NCBI GenBank assembly: GCA_027475525.1
Contig: JAMWFC010000049.1
Span: forward strand, 2,402,947-2,466,946
Length of the DNA stretch: 64,000 nucleotides
Direction: 5' to 3'
Source: Macrolepiota albuminosa
Lineage: Eukaryota > Basidiomycota > Agaricomycetes > Agaricales > Agaricaceae
Part shown: piece by piece, positions 1 through 10,301 of the stretch
Layout of the letters: every line of letters begins with the position of its first letter
Position numbering within the stretch: position 1 is the stretch's first letter
Program-made: the position numbers and the translations under genes
The notes under the pieces: model-generated
Told to the model about the DNA's origin: nothing
The model's input: only the letters and a program-made list of their open reading frames with translations
The model's database searches: none

Positions 1-1052
1 TGATCTCGTCTCGCTCGTTGAAAAATGAATATAGAAACCTGTGGTTGCTGAACATCTCGTAGATCAGGCATGCGAGAGACCAAATGTCAATTTTGGGACT
101 AATAAGCGGGTCCTGGAAAATGATTTCAGGAGCAGCCAAAGAGATTGGGGTGTGGGGGAATGGTTTCTCTGGATCAGCCACAAGGAATGATTCGCCGAAA
201 TCCGTTATCTTGATTGAGCAATCATTCGAATCGAAGGCCATTCCGTCTAGTTGGATATTTGGAGGCACTACCACGTAAGAAGGCGCTGTAGGTGTACTAG
301 GGGTACTATCGATTCTCCTGACGTGTTTTTTTATAGGTTCCCCAAGACAACGATAAACCTTTTCCATCGACCATGAGTGGAAATCGGGAATGTCAAAAAG
401 AATGTTATGATGATGAAAGTCTTCAAAATGGTCAGTATAGAACAAGTGAGAAATACGAGTTAATTTTACCTCCATGCACGACACCACAGGAGTGTAGAAA
501 CGCAAGCCCCTGAGCACTCTGCGACACTATTCTTCGCGCGACCGACGTCGGCAGCCTGCCGGCAGCGGTCTGGTATCTGACTTTGCCAACGCTAGGACCA
601 GTCACTTCGGTGACAATGCAGTGATGACGACCATTCGGGCCCTCGAGCTCAAAATTGTCAAGTAAGGTCGAAATAAATTTTTTCCCAGGGTGCTGGTGGC
701 CTGCCACTTTGATATGTTGTAGAATCCTAATTTCCGAGCTTCCTGTAGGTGAGGCGACGATGAACTTGATTGCAACGAATCGGTTCAGTTGCTGATCTCT
801 CGCAAGCCAAACCGTCGAATAGCTCCCGTATCCAAGTTTGTGAACAATACGATATCTGTTCTTGATTACATCGTCAATGTGGACAGGATGGTAGCCACCA
901 GGCCTGTATAATTCAAGCTCTTCGACATTGAATATCCTTTTATACAGCGGTTTCTCGTCTTCCTCGTCTTCAAGATCAACGGAAGCCATAGTTAAGCGAT
1001 TGAGTGATGTTCGATGATGAGGATGGTCCGGTGCTAGCACATCTATTTTCAT
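1..1052 (-). CDS. SRPK-type serine/threonine protein kinase, 5' two exons (3' end off window)
   Basis: The first exon runs from the ATG at 1050-1052 to 470. A 49-nt GT-AG intron (469-421) follows, and exon 2 runs from 420 past the left edge. Seen in the sequence: a glycine loop (LGYGSYSTVWLA), the VAIK lysine, a catalytic-loop variant HGDFHHHN where most kinases have HRDxxxxN, DFG (ITDFGESF) and a late AAPE motif. The N-terminal block 'YRPGGYHPVHIDD' is typical of the expanded SRPK-like kinases of mushrooms, which resemble SR-protein kinases acting on splicing factors. The intron falls inside the catalytic loop, and the frame is open on both sides of it. Many members of this family are lineage-specific duplicates, so the substrate cannot be inferred. 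It could be a functional kinase; the HRD arginine is replaced by glycine, which is common in this subfamily. Confidence 0.85.
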
Positions 1053-1443
1053 GTCACATTACAAAGCAAATGATTGCAAATAAGCCTCAATCAGACTGCT
1101 ACTCTGCGACTTAGTCCGGGTGGATGAGGGAAGAGGGGTAGCGCGACCACCTACATAGCCCACACAAACCCTCTAAGTCAGGGTTATGGGCGGCATTGAT
1201 GGTTCTGCCGACAGCGCCAATGACGTTGACAGGTCATTTGTCAACGTTTGTCGCGAAATTCTGAGGTTTTGTGTTGTGATATCGGACTGAGGAAATAAAC
1301 TTGTATTTGTTCTTAGGTCTGGTCTCTACATCCCCACACCAATTTCTTGACACTGTAATCCTCACGTTCTCCGTTAAGATATACATGTGCCGTAGATACT
1401 TCTTCATTGATAATGTAGTCAACCGTGATGTGGCGCCCGTCCC

Positions 1444-1915
1444 TTACATATCTCCTTCTGGCAGGGGAGTAAGTTGTGGAGTGATCTGCCCCTCTGCGTT
1501 GGAAGAAGTTATTGAACAAGAAGATATAGTTTTACGAGAGTCGCACCTTATCACAGCTTCCGTGATGGTTACGTTGTTCTCATTTTCAAAGGCACTGCCT
1601 GCTGATCTGATAGCTTTTTCGCAATTTGTGCGCAACTGATCGTTCGGCAGTTCCTTGTCTTTCCAAGTGATAATCATGATTTGTTCTTGAGCTGGACTGG
1701 TCCATCATTGAGGGTAAACATTGACCACTTCACAGACTCACAGTGCAAAGATAGGAAGAAGGTTCTTGTTGTGATAGGATTTGCTGAGGACACAACTCAC
1801 TCAGCTTAAATACACCTTCCAGACACTCCTCGACAGTCGACTTGTTACTTTTTCGAGCACAAGGGGGCTTCCTTATATGGACGTTGCTTTGTCCAGATTT
1901 ATCGTCGCCAGCCAT
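1444..1915 (-). CDS. Possible small hypothetical gene, two or three exons
   Basis: Two minus-strand open stretches could be exons of one small gene. One starts with MAGDDKSGQSN at 1915 and is Lys/Ser-rich. The other (1677-1444) starts MIITWKDKELPND and ends with a stop after PLPEGDM. A GTGAGT sits near 1742 at the end of the first stretch and could be a donor, but I could not find a clean acceptor that keeps frame. No domain is recognised. It lies tail-away from the kinase gene with about 400 bp between them. This may be chance open frame; confidence is low. Confidence 0.22.
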
Positions 1916-1966
1916 GTGAGCATATCGATATATCTTTGACTTCAGTGCGTGGACGAAACAATACAC

Positions 1967-2476
1967 TATATTTGTTACAATACTACGCGATTAACAGAAT
2001 ACAATGGTTTCACTGGATGCAGGGAACAATGTTCTCACCTGGGTGTCCCACTTATCCCCTCTAATAAGAAGGGGGTCACCTACTCTTCAAATTAGAGTCA
2101 TTTTTGTCAGATTTCTATGATACGGATAATACCTCGTAAAATATGTGCGACCTGGGAAAATCGGAGCGGATTTCCGGGAGAAGCCGGCGGCGTTGTCATA
2201 GACGTTGACCGACAGCTGTCAACGTCGTCTGGCGCCATCAACGCCGCCATTAACGCCGACTACTCCTTGCTCGTCGTCCACCACGACGAGCTCAAATATA
2301 TCCCAAATAAATGCCAAAAAATTCAGTAAAATTCAGTAAAATTCCCAGAATATAGGACACATGATCTCCCGGCTGATTCAGGCTGGAATCTTTGTGCTGG
2401 TTGTCAACTACAATGAGCACAACTATTCCCTTCAAATGCTTTGAAAAAATGACGAAAATTCTTAGATATTTGAGTG
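1967..2476. other. Intergenic, no gene seen
   Basis: Short open frames only. A short direct repeat of 'aattcagtaa' is visible near 2319-2340. No RNA gene or transposon end could be recognised, although the left terminal repeat of the KDZ element should lie near here if the element is complete. Confidence 0.5.
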
Positions 2477-5400
2477 TCACATGACAAGTGCTTCGAGTGT
2501 GTCTACAACTTCTTTCTCTGTGTCTTCCTCATTCTCTCCTTCTTCACTGTCTTCATCTGATGCAACCACTGCCATTGCTGGTATATCAACATCCATGAGC
2601 ATCTCTGAGTCTTGCAAAAGGAGGGATTTATTGAGAGGTGTTCCAGGAGCAATCGAACCAGTGAACTGGGGATTTTGTGCAAGTTTTTTAAAGCGTCGGC
2701 GGTGAACTTCATAAAATCGGATGCGTTCCTCCCAATAACATCGAATCTGAAAGGCAAGAGCAGGATCTTCATCTTTCATGCCTTCTTCCTTGGCTAACAA
2801 GAACCTCTCCTCATCTCTCATGTGTGTGACCATACACTTGATCTCGATGTTAAGTCGTTCAATTTCTTCACGTGCACGCTCCATTTTGAAATACTGATCC
2901 ATGGCCAATCTAGCAGCTGGCCTTGCCCAAGCTCACTCTTGTACATCCTGCCGGCAGTCTCAAAGAAGGTCAAAGTCAGCCAGGAAAGCATACTCAACAA
3001 CTTGGTCCCATGTGAGTGAAGGTCAAGGAGGAGACATTAATGAAGCTGCAGTGTTGTAGCGATCAAGGGCATTCCTGATAGCTTGTGATTGGGCCTTGAG
3101 TGTCTTGCCAATGTGCTTACAAAGTTTATATCCTATAATAATTGAGATAAAAATCACAGTAAGAGAAAGGAGGATACTAACCAGTTTGTGACATATTCAT
3201 CTTTGTAAGCTCAATCATACGAGATACAATAAGTCCCTCTAGTTCATCCAGGCATCGCTGATATTGTCGCCGTCCAGTCATCAATGCTGCTGCCTTCCAT
3301 TGCTCGCAATCTGGTGTCCACCGTTTTGAAACTTCTAACTGCAGCTCAAGTCCATGTACAGCACTAAGTGTATTGTCAACTACCTCTCGTGCATGCCGTA
3401 CTTGAGTGTCAGGTTGAACTTGGCGTTTTCCACCTGGTTGCTTTGTAAGGGTAGTTGGAGCATTGGGGTCAAACACATGCCATGTGTTTTGGAGCTTTGT
3501 GAGGTTTTCTCTAGATATAAATCAGTGTTATAAATGCCATGGTGTAACAATAATATACAGTACATACTGTGCAGCATGTAGGTTGACCAGTTTCTGGTAA
3601 TACTCCATCTCAAGTGTCTCTTGTATAGGTTCTTTTGATAACAAAGATAGATAAGTGTGTTCTTCTTTAAGCCACTTATGAAAAACATTGGTCCCTGTAA
3701 TTCCCTGATCTTCCATAGTCTTCTGAAGTGAGGTCTCTTCCGCAAGTAATTCTAAAGCTTGTTGATAGTTATTGACTAAGAACGTGCCTGAAGAATGCTG
3801 TTAAAACAGGTAGAATAATAAACAAGTGTATGCTCACTAAGATTGTGTTGAGTTTCGAAAGAATCAGTATAAGCCATATATTCAACAATCTTCTGCTGTC
3901 GATGAAAAGTGCTGGCATAACGAGTTGAGGGGGCAAGTGCATTTGACTTGGAGAAAAAGCGTTCACAGCCCTCCAAATCTTCTAAACCCATACCCTTGAC
4001 ATAAGTGGCAAGATTAGAGAGCTGACATATTCGATTATGAGCATGGCCATGGAAGGACCCAACCAGTGTGTGGAATCTGAGTTCACGGGCTTGGGCACCA
4101 AGTTCACTTTGATCTAGCATTGTTTGAAATTTGCAGCCTATATCATATCCAACACCAAGATCACTGCCAAAGATTTCAAGTAGTGAAAATACAACTGCAA
4201 GAGAATATTTCGATCTGTAAAAGATGTCAGAGTTTGGACATGAAATGATATAATTATAACGCACAATTCACCACTGGCAATCATGTCAGCAATTACTAAT
4301 GTAAAGCCATGCCAGCACAAAGCAAGAAAGACACCAGTCTCATCAAAAATCCCCCACATCTTTGCTGTTACTTTACTTATCATATTGGTCCAGCAACTAG
4401 CACATGGGCTATCTGCTGTGTCGGTTGGCAACAACTCTTCAAAGGCTGCTTTTGCCCAGCAATCAACCTCCTCCCGAGTTAAATATTGATCGCCTAATAC
4501 AGTTTTAGAATCTAGCCGGGCCTTTGACTCTCCAAGGTGTAGCTCAGATCCTTCAGTTGGAGGTGGTTTTTTTGCACATTGAAGTCGTTTCAAGGAGTTG
4601 TTGTCATCCATCATAAATAGCATTTTAAAAGTAAGATCAGATTCATTCTCCAATTTATACGTGCAAGCAGAGCAAGCATTCTTTAGGCGCCACTTGGGAA
4701 TATTTTGACCAAGAGCAATGTCAACTCGATTTGACACATGGGCACAGATATCAAGATAGAGATCAAAAGCCATGGAAAATTGTTGGGCAATATATTGGCA
4801 AAAGGGGATTCGGCAAAGGTCACAAAGGCTCTTGATGAATGGTTGTATAGTGAGGTAGGGACTGTGAAGATGAGTGACATGATATAATTCCATGACGCAA
4901 ATAGAAAAAGCAAAAGTAGGTCTAATTGGAGCAGTAGGAAGGAGGCCATGACGAACTATGGCAGCAGGTACATTGGCATCGGCTGCAAGCAAGTCAATAA
5001 TAAATGTAAAAGACTCTAGTTTCAGGTCAGTTAGATTCTGCAAGAAGAATAATGAAGAGGCACATACAAAAAACATTCATAACATGCAGCTTTAGTGTAG
5101 CTTCTGCAAGACCTCCTTGTACAGACACAGGTTTAGTGTCAAATGCATTGTTGCCCATAGCTGATGCCCAATCTATATAAGCATTAACAATTCCATTTAT
5201 TTGGAGCTGAAATGCATCAATATGATTTTGTATGTGATCATGCCATGTACGTTGATCCTTCCATTTTGAATGCTGGCTGTAATAAGATAAATATACAAAT
5301 AAAAAAAAAACATGAAAATGATAACGCACTTAGCTTCATCATGTAGACAGTCAGCAATGATATGCTCAAACTCACCTCCTGCATGGCTAAGGTCATAAGT

Positions 5401-5804
5401 AGCTGTGCCATCCAACACATTATTAAGTTTATTTTGTTGAGCATTGTTTAGTGAGAAAGACATATCGCAAAAAGGATCTTCTGATTTTGATTCATTTTCA
5501 GGAATATCTGAAGTAGGAAGAGTGGCTGATGCTAAAACTCTAGTAAGTCATCTGAAAAAGCTTTTTAAACAGAGTTGCACTTACTGTGTTTGAGTCGGCA
5601 GTCTGCATTTGACCTAGCAATTGAATTTCGTATTTGCTTAGCTCCCAGTACTTCTCCTGTAATTACACGTCCTTTTGGAGTGGACTTTGTTGAGAATACA
5701 CGAAGCTTTTTGGAACTTGATGTAATATAGTCTTGACTTGTAGTTTTTGGCATGTAGGTATTGGCAAATGTTGAGCGTAAACTGTTCACATAATTCATTA
5801 TCAA
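2477..5804 (-). pseudogene. KDZ-family DNA transposase, multi-exon, decayed
   Basis: Spliced in order from right to left, the minus strand gives a KDZ (Kyakuja-Dileera-Zisupton) transposase. Recognisable blocks: a first catalytic Asp region (MDDNNSLKR, near 4600); FDETGVFLALCWHG (near 4330); the second-Asp region GYDIGCKF (near 4130); GSFHGHAHNRICQL and GLEDLEGCERFFS (near 4050-3960) with the third acidic residue; then the long helical C-terminal part with an acidic tail ending at 2477. At least six introns with GT-AG ends are visible (for example 5584-5531, 5331-5280, 4264-4215). Two in-frame TGA stops sit at 2960-2962 and 2933-2935, where the family normally has arginine, so this copy is broken. 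The junction near 3830-3790 also does not splice cleanly. It is divergent from the gene at 5887 with only about 80 bp between them. No terminal inverted repeats were found. Confidence 0.85.
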
Positions 5805-5886
5805 AACTCAGACTCACATGCATGTGGCAATTGAAGAACAAAAGACCTGCATTGAATAATCTTACTGATCATCTGCTAAACATAAT
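5805..5886. promoter_or_regulatory. Short shared intergenic region between divergent genes
   Basis: About 80 bp separate the likely start of the KDZ transposase gene (minus) from the ATG of the companion gene (plus, 5887). Both genes must use this space or the adjacent coding DNA as promoter. No clear TATA box is visible. The exact left edge depends on which ATG the transposase uses (5804, 5841 or the internal 5753). Confidence 0.35.
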
Positions 5887-6311
5887 ATGGAGGACGTTCC
5901 TCTTTCTCATCTAGACCAGCCATATACACATGCTTCTCAGAACCCTGGAAAAAAAGTCATTGCTTCCCAAAAAAACTATGTCAAGATGAGTGCTGCCAAA
6001 AAAGCATCAGCAGAGGTTCAGAGGGCAATGAAGAAGGAAAGGAAGAAGCAGCTTCAGAGCAAGGTCAATGCTTTTATAGAACATTGAGATCAAGTTGCAG
6101 AGGAATTAGCCAAGAAATACAACTTGAAAGTTGAAAAAACATGTCAAATGTTGACAAATGCACTCGTCATAAAGCAAAAGCGACGTGTTAACTTATGGAA
6201 TGCACTTGTATCACAACATGGAAAGGAGCTAAATGAAGGTAAACCTGTCATGTTGACTAGCACAGAATAGCTATATCTTATCAGACAATAGGCCGCAGCA
6301 AAGGCAACCGT

Positions 6312-7063
6312 TGATGAGCTCCCATTATAGATGACCATGGATAGCGCCAACACAAGCACCTCACATTGGCACACTGGGACCACCAGGAGCGGCACGTCTT
6401 AGCGCTCCAGGGGCTAATTTTTGCATATTTTTATGTTAATAACTCGCAGCTGGAGCCTCTAATTACTCCAGGACCACTCTTTATGGCACCATCTATTCTT
6501 AGCACTCCTCTTGACACCTTGCCGCACCTTGCCACTCACCCTTCAGGGCCATACATGGACACAGACACTTGGCACCCATGATGCTCTTAGCCAGTGGCAG
6601 TAGGAATGATGAAGTATTTTATGACAGACAGCTTGGAGTTTCACCTTAGCACCTGACGTCGCTTAGCTTCTTGCCGACTCAGACTGACAGCATGATTGTG
6701 GACTTCTTCACCATATAGTTTAATTCAGGGCATTTACTTACATATAAATACTTACTTTTTGTTAGTAGTACAGAATCAATTTGGCAGTAGGGATTGTATC
6801 CCAACATTTTGGTCACCCTACGCAACAGACTACCTTTTGTTGACCGTGTCAGCAAGGGGACTCTGCTTTAGTTCTCTCTCACCCTTTCTGTCTGCAATCT
6901 CTTAGTGCCTTGCAACTACGGCAAGGCATTTGCGCTTAGATCTGCTAAGCAATCTCGTCATTTTATCATCTCTTTTAGGTGCTAACACTTAGCGCCTCTT
7001 AGTGACCCCTTTACAGTGTCTCTTAGCGCCTTTCCTTGGCGACTCTCTCTCGCGCTCTTTAGC
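6312..7063 (+). repeat. Left arm of palindromic LTR element
   Basis: Inverted match of 7122-7875. It contains TATAAATA at 6743-6750 and the landmark 'gggattgtatcccaac' (near 6791), also present in the LTR at 30299-31282. Confidence 0.85.
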
Positions 7064-7121
7064 GCCTTTCCTTGGCAACTCTCTCCCACGCTCCTTAGCA
7101 CCTTTCCTTGGCGACTCGGGT

Positions 7122-7875
7122 GCTAAAGAGCGCGAGAGAGAGTCGCCAAGGAAAGGCGCTAAGAGACACTGTAAAGGGGTCACTAAGAGGCGCTAAGTGT
7201 TAGCACCTAAAAGAGATGATAAAATGACGAGATTGCTTAGCAGATCTAAGCGCAAATGCCTTGCCGTAGTTGCAAGGCACTAAGAGATTGCAGACAGAAA
7301 GGGTGAGAGAGAACTAAAGCAGAGTCCCCTTGCTGACACGGTCAACAAAAGGTAGTCTGTTGCGTAGGGTGACCAAAATGTTGGGATACAATCCCTACTG
7401 CCAAATTGATTATGTACTACTAACAAAAAGTAAGTATTTATATGTAAGTGAATGCCGTGAATTAAACTATATGGTGAAAAAAAGTCCACAATCATGCTGT
7501 CAGTCCGAGTCGGCAAGAAGCTAAGCGACGTCAGGTGCTAAGGTGAAACTCCAAGCTGTCTGTCATAAAATACTTCATCATTCCTGCTGCCACTGGCTAA
7601 GAGCATCATGGGTGCCAAGTGTCTGTGTCCATGTACGGCCCTGCAGGGTGAGTGGCAAGGTGCGGCAAGGTGTCAAGAGGAGTGCTAAGAATAGATGGTG
7701 CCATAAAGAGTGGTCCTGGAGTAATTAGAGGCTCCAGCTGCGAGTTATTAACATAAAAATATGCAAAAATTAGCCCCTGGAGTGCTAAGGCGTGCCGCTC
7801 CTGGTGGTACTAATGTGCCAATGTGAGGTGCTTGTGTTGGCGCTATCCGTGGTCATCTATAATGGGAGCTCATCA
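7122..7875 (-). repeat. Right arm of palindromic LTR element
   Basis: Reverse complement of the left arm with scattered single-base differences, mostly C/T or G/A. The TATA box on the minus strand is at 7435-7442. The arm ends GCTCATCA, followed by target copy CCGT. Confidence 0.85.
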
Positions 7876-9285
7876 CCGTCTACCTCTGACAGAAATTCAG
7901 GAGATTGTTCAACAGGAGATTGATGAAGGCAAGCATGATAATATTGATGAAGATGAGTTACGTGAAAAGCTAGAAGACATACGTGAAGTAAAAGCTCAGA
8001 GTGCTCACAGCTCAAATAGAGCAGCAGCTCTTGACTATCAGGCCATGCTGTCCAAGATCAGAGATGAGGTTAGTGAAAACTTGCATGAAAAGATACAGAT
8101 AGTTCACAACTTACTAGCTGGGCAACTTACATGAGCGTTGTGGAACAATGGGCCTTTGCATTTTTCACAAGAGGCCATGTATATGACAGCATTATACCTG
8201 GCTGGATTGAGTTGCAAGGCTCACTGGCTTTTTTAAATGAAGTACTTGAGATAACACCAGCGGCACTGTTACAAAAGTTTGAGCTATGGGCCTGTGCCAA
8301 AGATAGAAGTGAGTCAGACCACATTTACTAATAATGTCACTGTTGCTAAGTCTATACCAGCAAAAACTGTTGATTCCATGGCATCACTTCATTCTGAATG
8401 TGTCAACTTAATCAGTGGAGGCCTGCATGCGTAATCATTATTATTTGAAATAAACTCACTTCCAAATGTTAAACAACAGGGAAAATTGTAGGAGTCAACA
8501 ATGTCACTATGTGCTATGAGAAGTATGACTCAGAGGTAGTTGAACGCTATAGTGTGGCCCTCAGAGGGTGGCCTGAAGGCCTCCAGTTCCGAAGCCCTGT
8601 CAAGATAACCGTGATTGCAGATGCTCATATGCTCTGTGATGCACTTGTTTCTGGAGAATGCATGTGGGTTAAACTGTCACGGAAAGAGAAGGACACTCAT
8701 ATAAAGGCTAGGCAGGAGAAGATAACAAGTGGTGAACTTCGAGTCAAAAAACAAAAAAAAGATCTGATGTGGGAAGGCCATGAGGACCCAGGAATGCAAA
8801 GAGTAGAAAAAAAATGTCTCACCAGCAGGCCAATGATGATGAAGCAAGTGGAGAGGACGGCGAGAAAGACCAAGAGCCTCCAAAGAAAAGAGCACGAAAG
8901 TCTGGTGAAAAGAAGAAAAGTGCTGTGAGCATTGACATGGCCAGTGATGATGAATAAGCATCATGGTAGTTCATCAGAAAAAAGCCTGGGAATATACTCT
9001 TTGAATTCACTGCTTGTGTGCAAGATAGACTTTGTATATATTGCTAGTTTACATTAACATGATTATGGGTATACAGCTAATTGGCACATGAGCGAGACTT
9101 TTTATGGGTGCTTGATCCCTCACAATACCAAAAATGTTTTGTGGGTTAATAACTCTGGTCAGCAAGGGAGTTAGCCACAATTCCAGGTAGGTGGGTGGAA
9201 AATAATGAGAGCCATCTGAGCTGAAACTTGCCTGACTGGTTGAACAGCTACTTACAAGTAAGAACATGATGCAGAACATGGTTGC

Positions 9286-9482
9286 AATCACTCAGACTTA
9301 CGACTCACAATCACATGTGCTCTGCAGATTGTACACAAACTACCACTCACTCTGAACCCTGCTTGATTGATTGGATGACCACAATCACTACCACTCACAG
9401 ATCATGATCATGTGTGCTCTGCAGCTTGTATACAAACTACTACTCACTCTGAGCTGAACCCTGCTTGACCAATCAGATGGCT
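9286..9482. repeat. Two diverged tandem copies of a ~97-bp unit
   Basis: Copy one is about 9286-9380 and copy two about 9382-9482. Shared blocks include gtgctctgcag, acaaactac and accctgcttga. The second copy has a small insertion (gctga). They lie between the KDZ companion gene and the chromovirus remnant, and no coding role is seen. 8958-9285 and 9483-9546 hold nothing I recognise. Confidence 0.6.
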
Positions 9483-9546
9483 ACTCAATGGTATCTGCTG
9501 AGAGACAGTATGGCCAGATCAACTCAATGGAAGCAAAAACTCACCT

Positions 9547-9990
9547 GACTTGTTAATCTTCCTCTGTGTCCTGGATCACAAACACCTCGGCCCATTCAAA
9601 ATTTTAAAGAAAGTCTCATCTGATGCCTATAAGATCAAGCTTCCTCTGGGACTAAAGGGCTTGCACCTGATTTTTCACGTCTGCCTCCTGGAGCGACACC
9701 TCCCAGACCTCTTCTCTAAACAGCATCCTGAACCCCCTCCCCTGGTCTAGGTTGAGAACAAATACCACTATGAGGTCAAAGAGATCCTCAACTCCCAGAA
9801 TATTTGTGGATGACCCCACTTCCTTGTATGATGGAAAGGGTATGGCCTGGAGGATGACACCTGGGAACCACGCCAAAACCTCAAGGGTGCCCTTGACAAA
9901 CTCCAGGACTTCCAACAACGGCACCCAGAGAACGACTTTTCCGGGCGCAGAACTCACAGATGGCAGTAAGGGGCATAACTCCCGCCTCTG
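9547..9990 (+). pseudogene. Ty3/gypsy chromovirus remnant: integrase C-terminus and chromodomain
   Basis: The first part reads as the GPF/Y end of a chromovirus integrase (LGPFKILKKVSSDAYKIKLP) followed by HVCLLERHLPD. After a TAG at 9748-9750 the same frame gives KYHYEVKEILNSQ, and after frame breaks [13 protein letters not shown], the signature of a chromodomain that targets integration to heterochromatin. Everything upstream (gag, protease, RT, RNase H, integrase core) is missing, so this is a 5'-truncated copy. It points toward the 3' LTR at 12154. Confidence 0.8.
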
Positions 9991-10262
9991 AGTCTAACAG
10001 AGATTCAACTTCAGCATATATTTTCTGTTCTCCCTCTCTATACTTTACCCTTCTAATACTTTTAACAAGACCAACAATTACCCTCCCATGGTAGCGTCCC
10101 AGAGTCTGGGCAAGGTACTCATTCCCAGCTTTTTGCTATATTACTTACACTGCTTTTCTGGCCCTGAGAGACCAAGTATATACACTTTTCTATAATTACA
10201 CTATTCTACAGCACAGGTGCAAGACACCAAAGGAGAGGAAAAGAGGAAGGAAAACAAATAAA

Positions 10263-10263
<1 letters not shown>

Positions 10264-10299
<36 letters not shown>
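10264..10299 (+). repeat. A homopolymer, 36 nt
   Basis: An uninterrupted run of A between the chromovirus pol remnant and the antisense gene region. It produces spurious poly-Phe or poly-Lys frames. It may be a replication-slippage tract or an old poly(A) tail; no flanking duplication was seen. Confidence 0.9.

Positions 10300-10301
<2 letters not shown>

Larger units (their letters stand above)
6312..7875. mobile_element. Palindromic LTR element: two inverted LTR halves with 4-bp target duplication
   Basis: The outermost 25 bp (TGATGAGCTCCCATTATAGA onward) recur exactly inverted at the right end. The inverted match continues for about 750 bp per arm around a spacer of about 58 bp (7064-7121). 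The flanks are a direct repeat CCGT (6308-6311 and 7876-7879), and removing the element plus one copy restores a continuous reading frame in the host gene. Each arm is a 5' (U3) part of the LTR family also seen at 30299-31282, with a TATAAATA box in each arm (6743-6750 plus; 7435-7442 minus) pointing inward. No coding capacity is present; open frames inside are mirror images of each other. Confidence 0.85.
5887..8957 (+). pseudogene. KDZ-companion gene, nuclear-type protein, split by an LTR palindrome
   Basis: Exon 1 (5887-6238) encodes a basic, helical N-terminus. An intron (6239-6291, GT-AG) follows, and the next exon is interrupted after the codon at 6309-6311 by the 6312-7875 element plus one target-site copy. 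Translation resumes exactly in frame at 7880 (LPLTEIQEIVQQEI). Later blocks are AFAFFTRGHVYDSIIPGWIE (about 8155), MCYEKYDSEVVERYSV (8509) and a C-terminus with a PKKRARK nuclear-localisation motif ending in DMASDDE at 8957. An in-frame TGA at 6085-6087 (EH*DQVAEEL) is an expected arginine. The block order resembles a paralogous family I know from mushroom genomes near KDZ elements; its function is not established. Introns near 8127-8150 and 8309-8480 are likely. The gene is disabled by both the stop and the insertion. Confidence 0.65.

Noticed and set aside
6989..7196. Two near-identical small open frames on opposite strands (MTPLQCLLAPFLGD...)
   Set aside because: They are mirror images produced by the palindrome centre with its CTTAGCGCC-type repeats, not genes.
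2477..9000. A TET/JBP dioxygenase gene next to the KDZ transposase
   Set aside because: Such pairs are known in mushrooms, so I looked, but no HxD...H double-stranded beta-helix motif was recognised in the companion or nearby frames.
10264..10299. A-tract as the poly(A) tail of a LINE or processed copy
   Set aside because: No reverse transcriptase of LINE type, no upstream mRNA-like match and no flanking target duplication were found.
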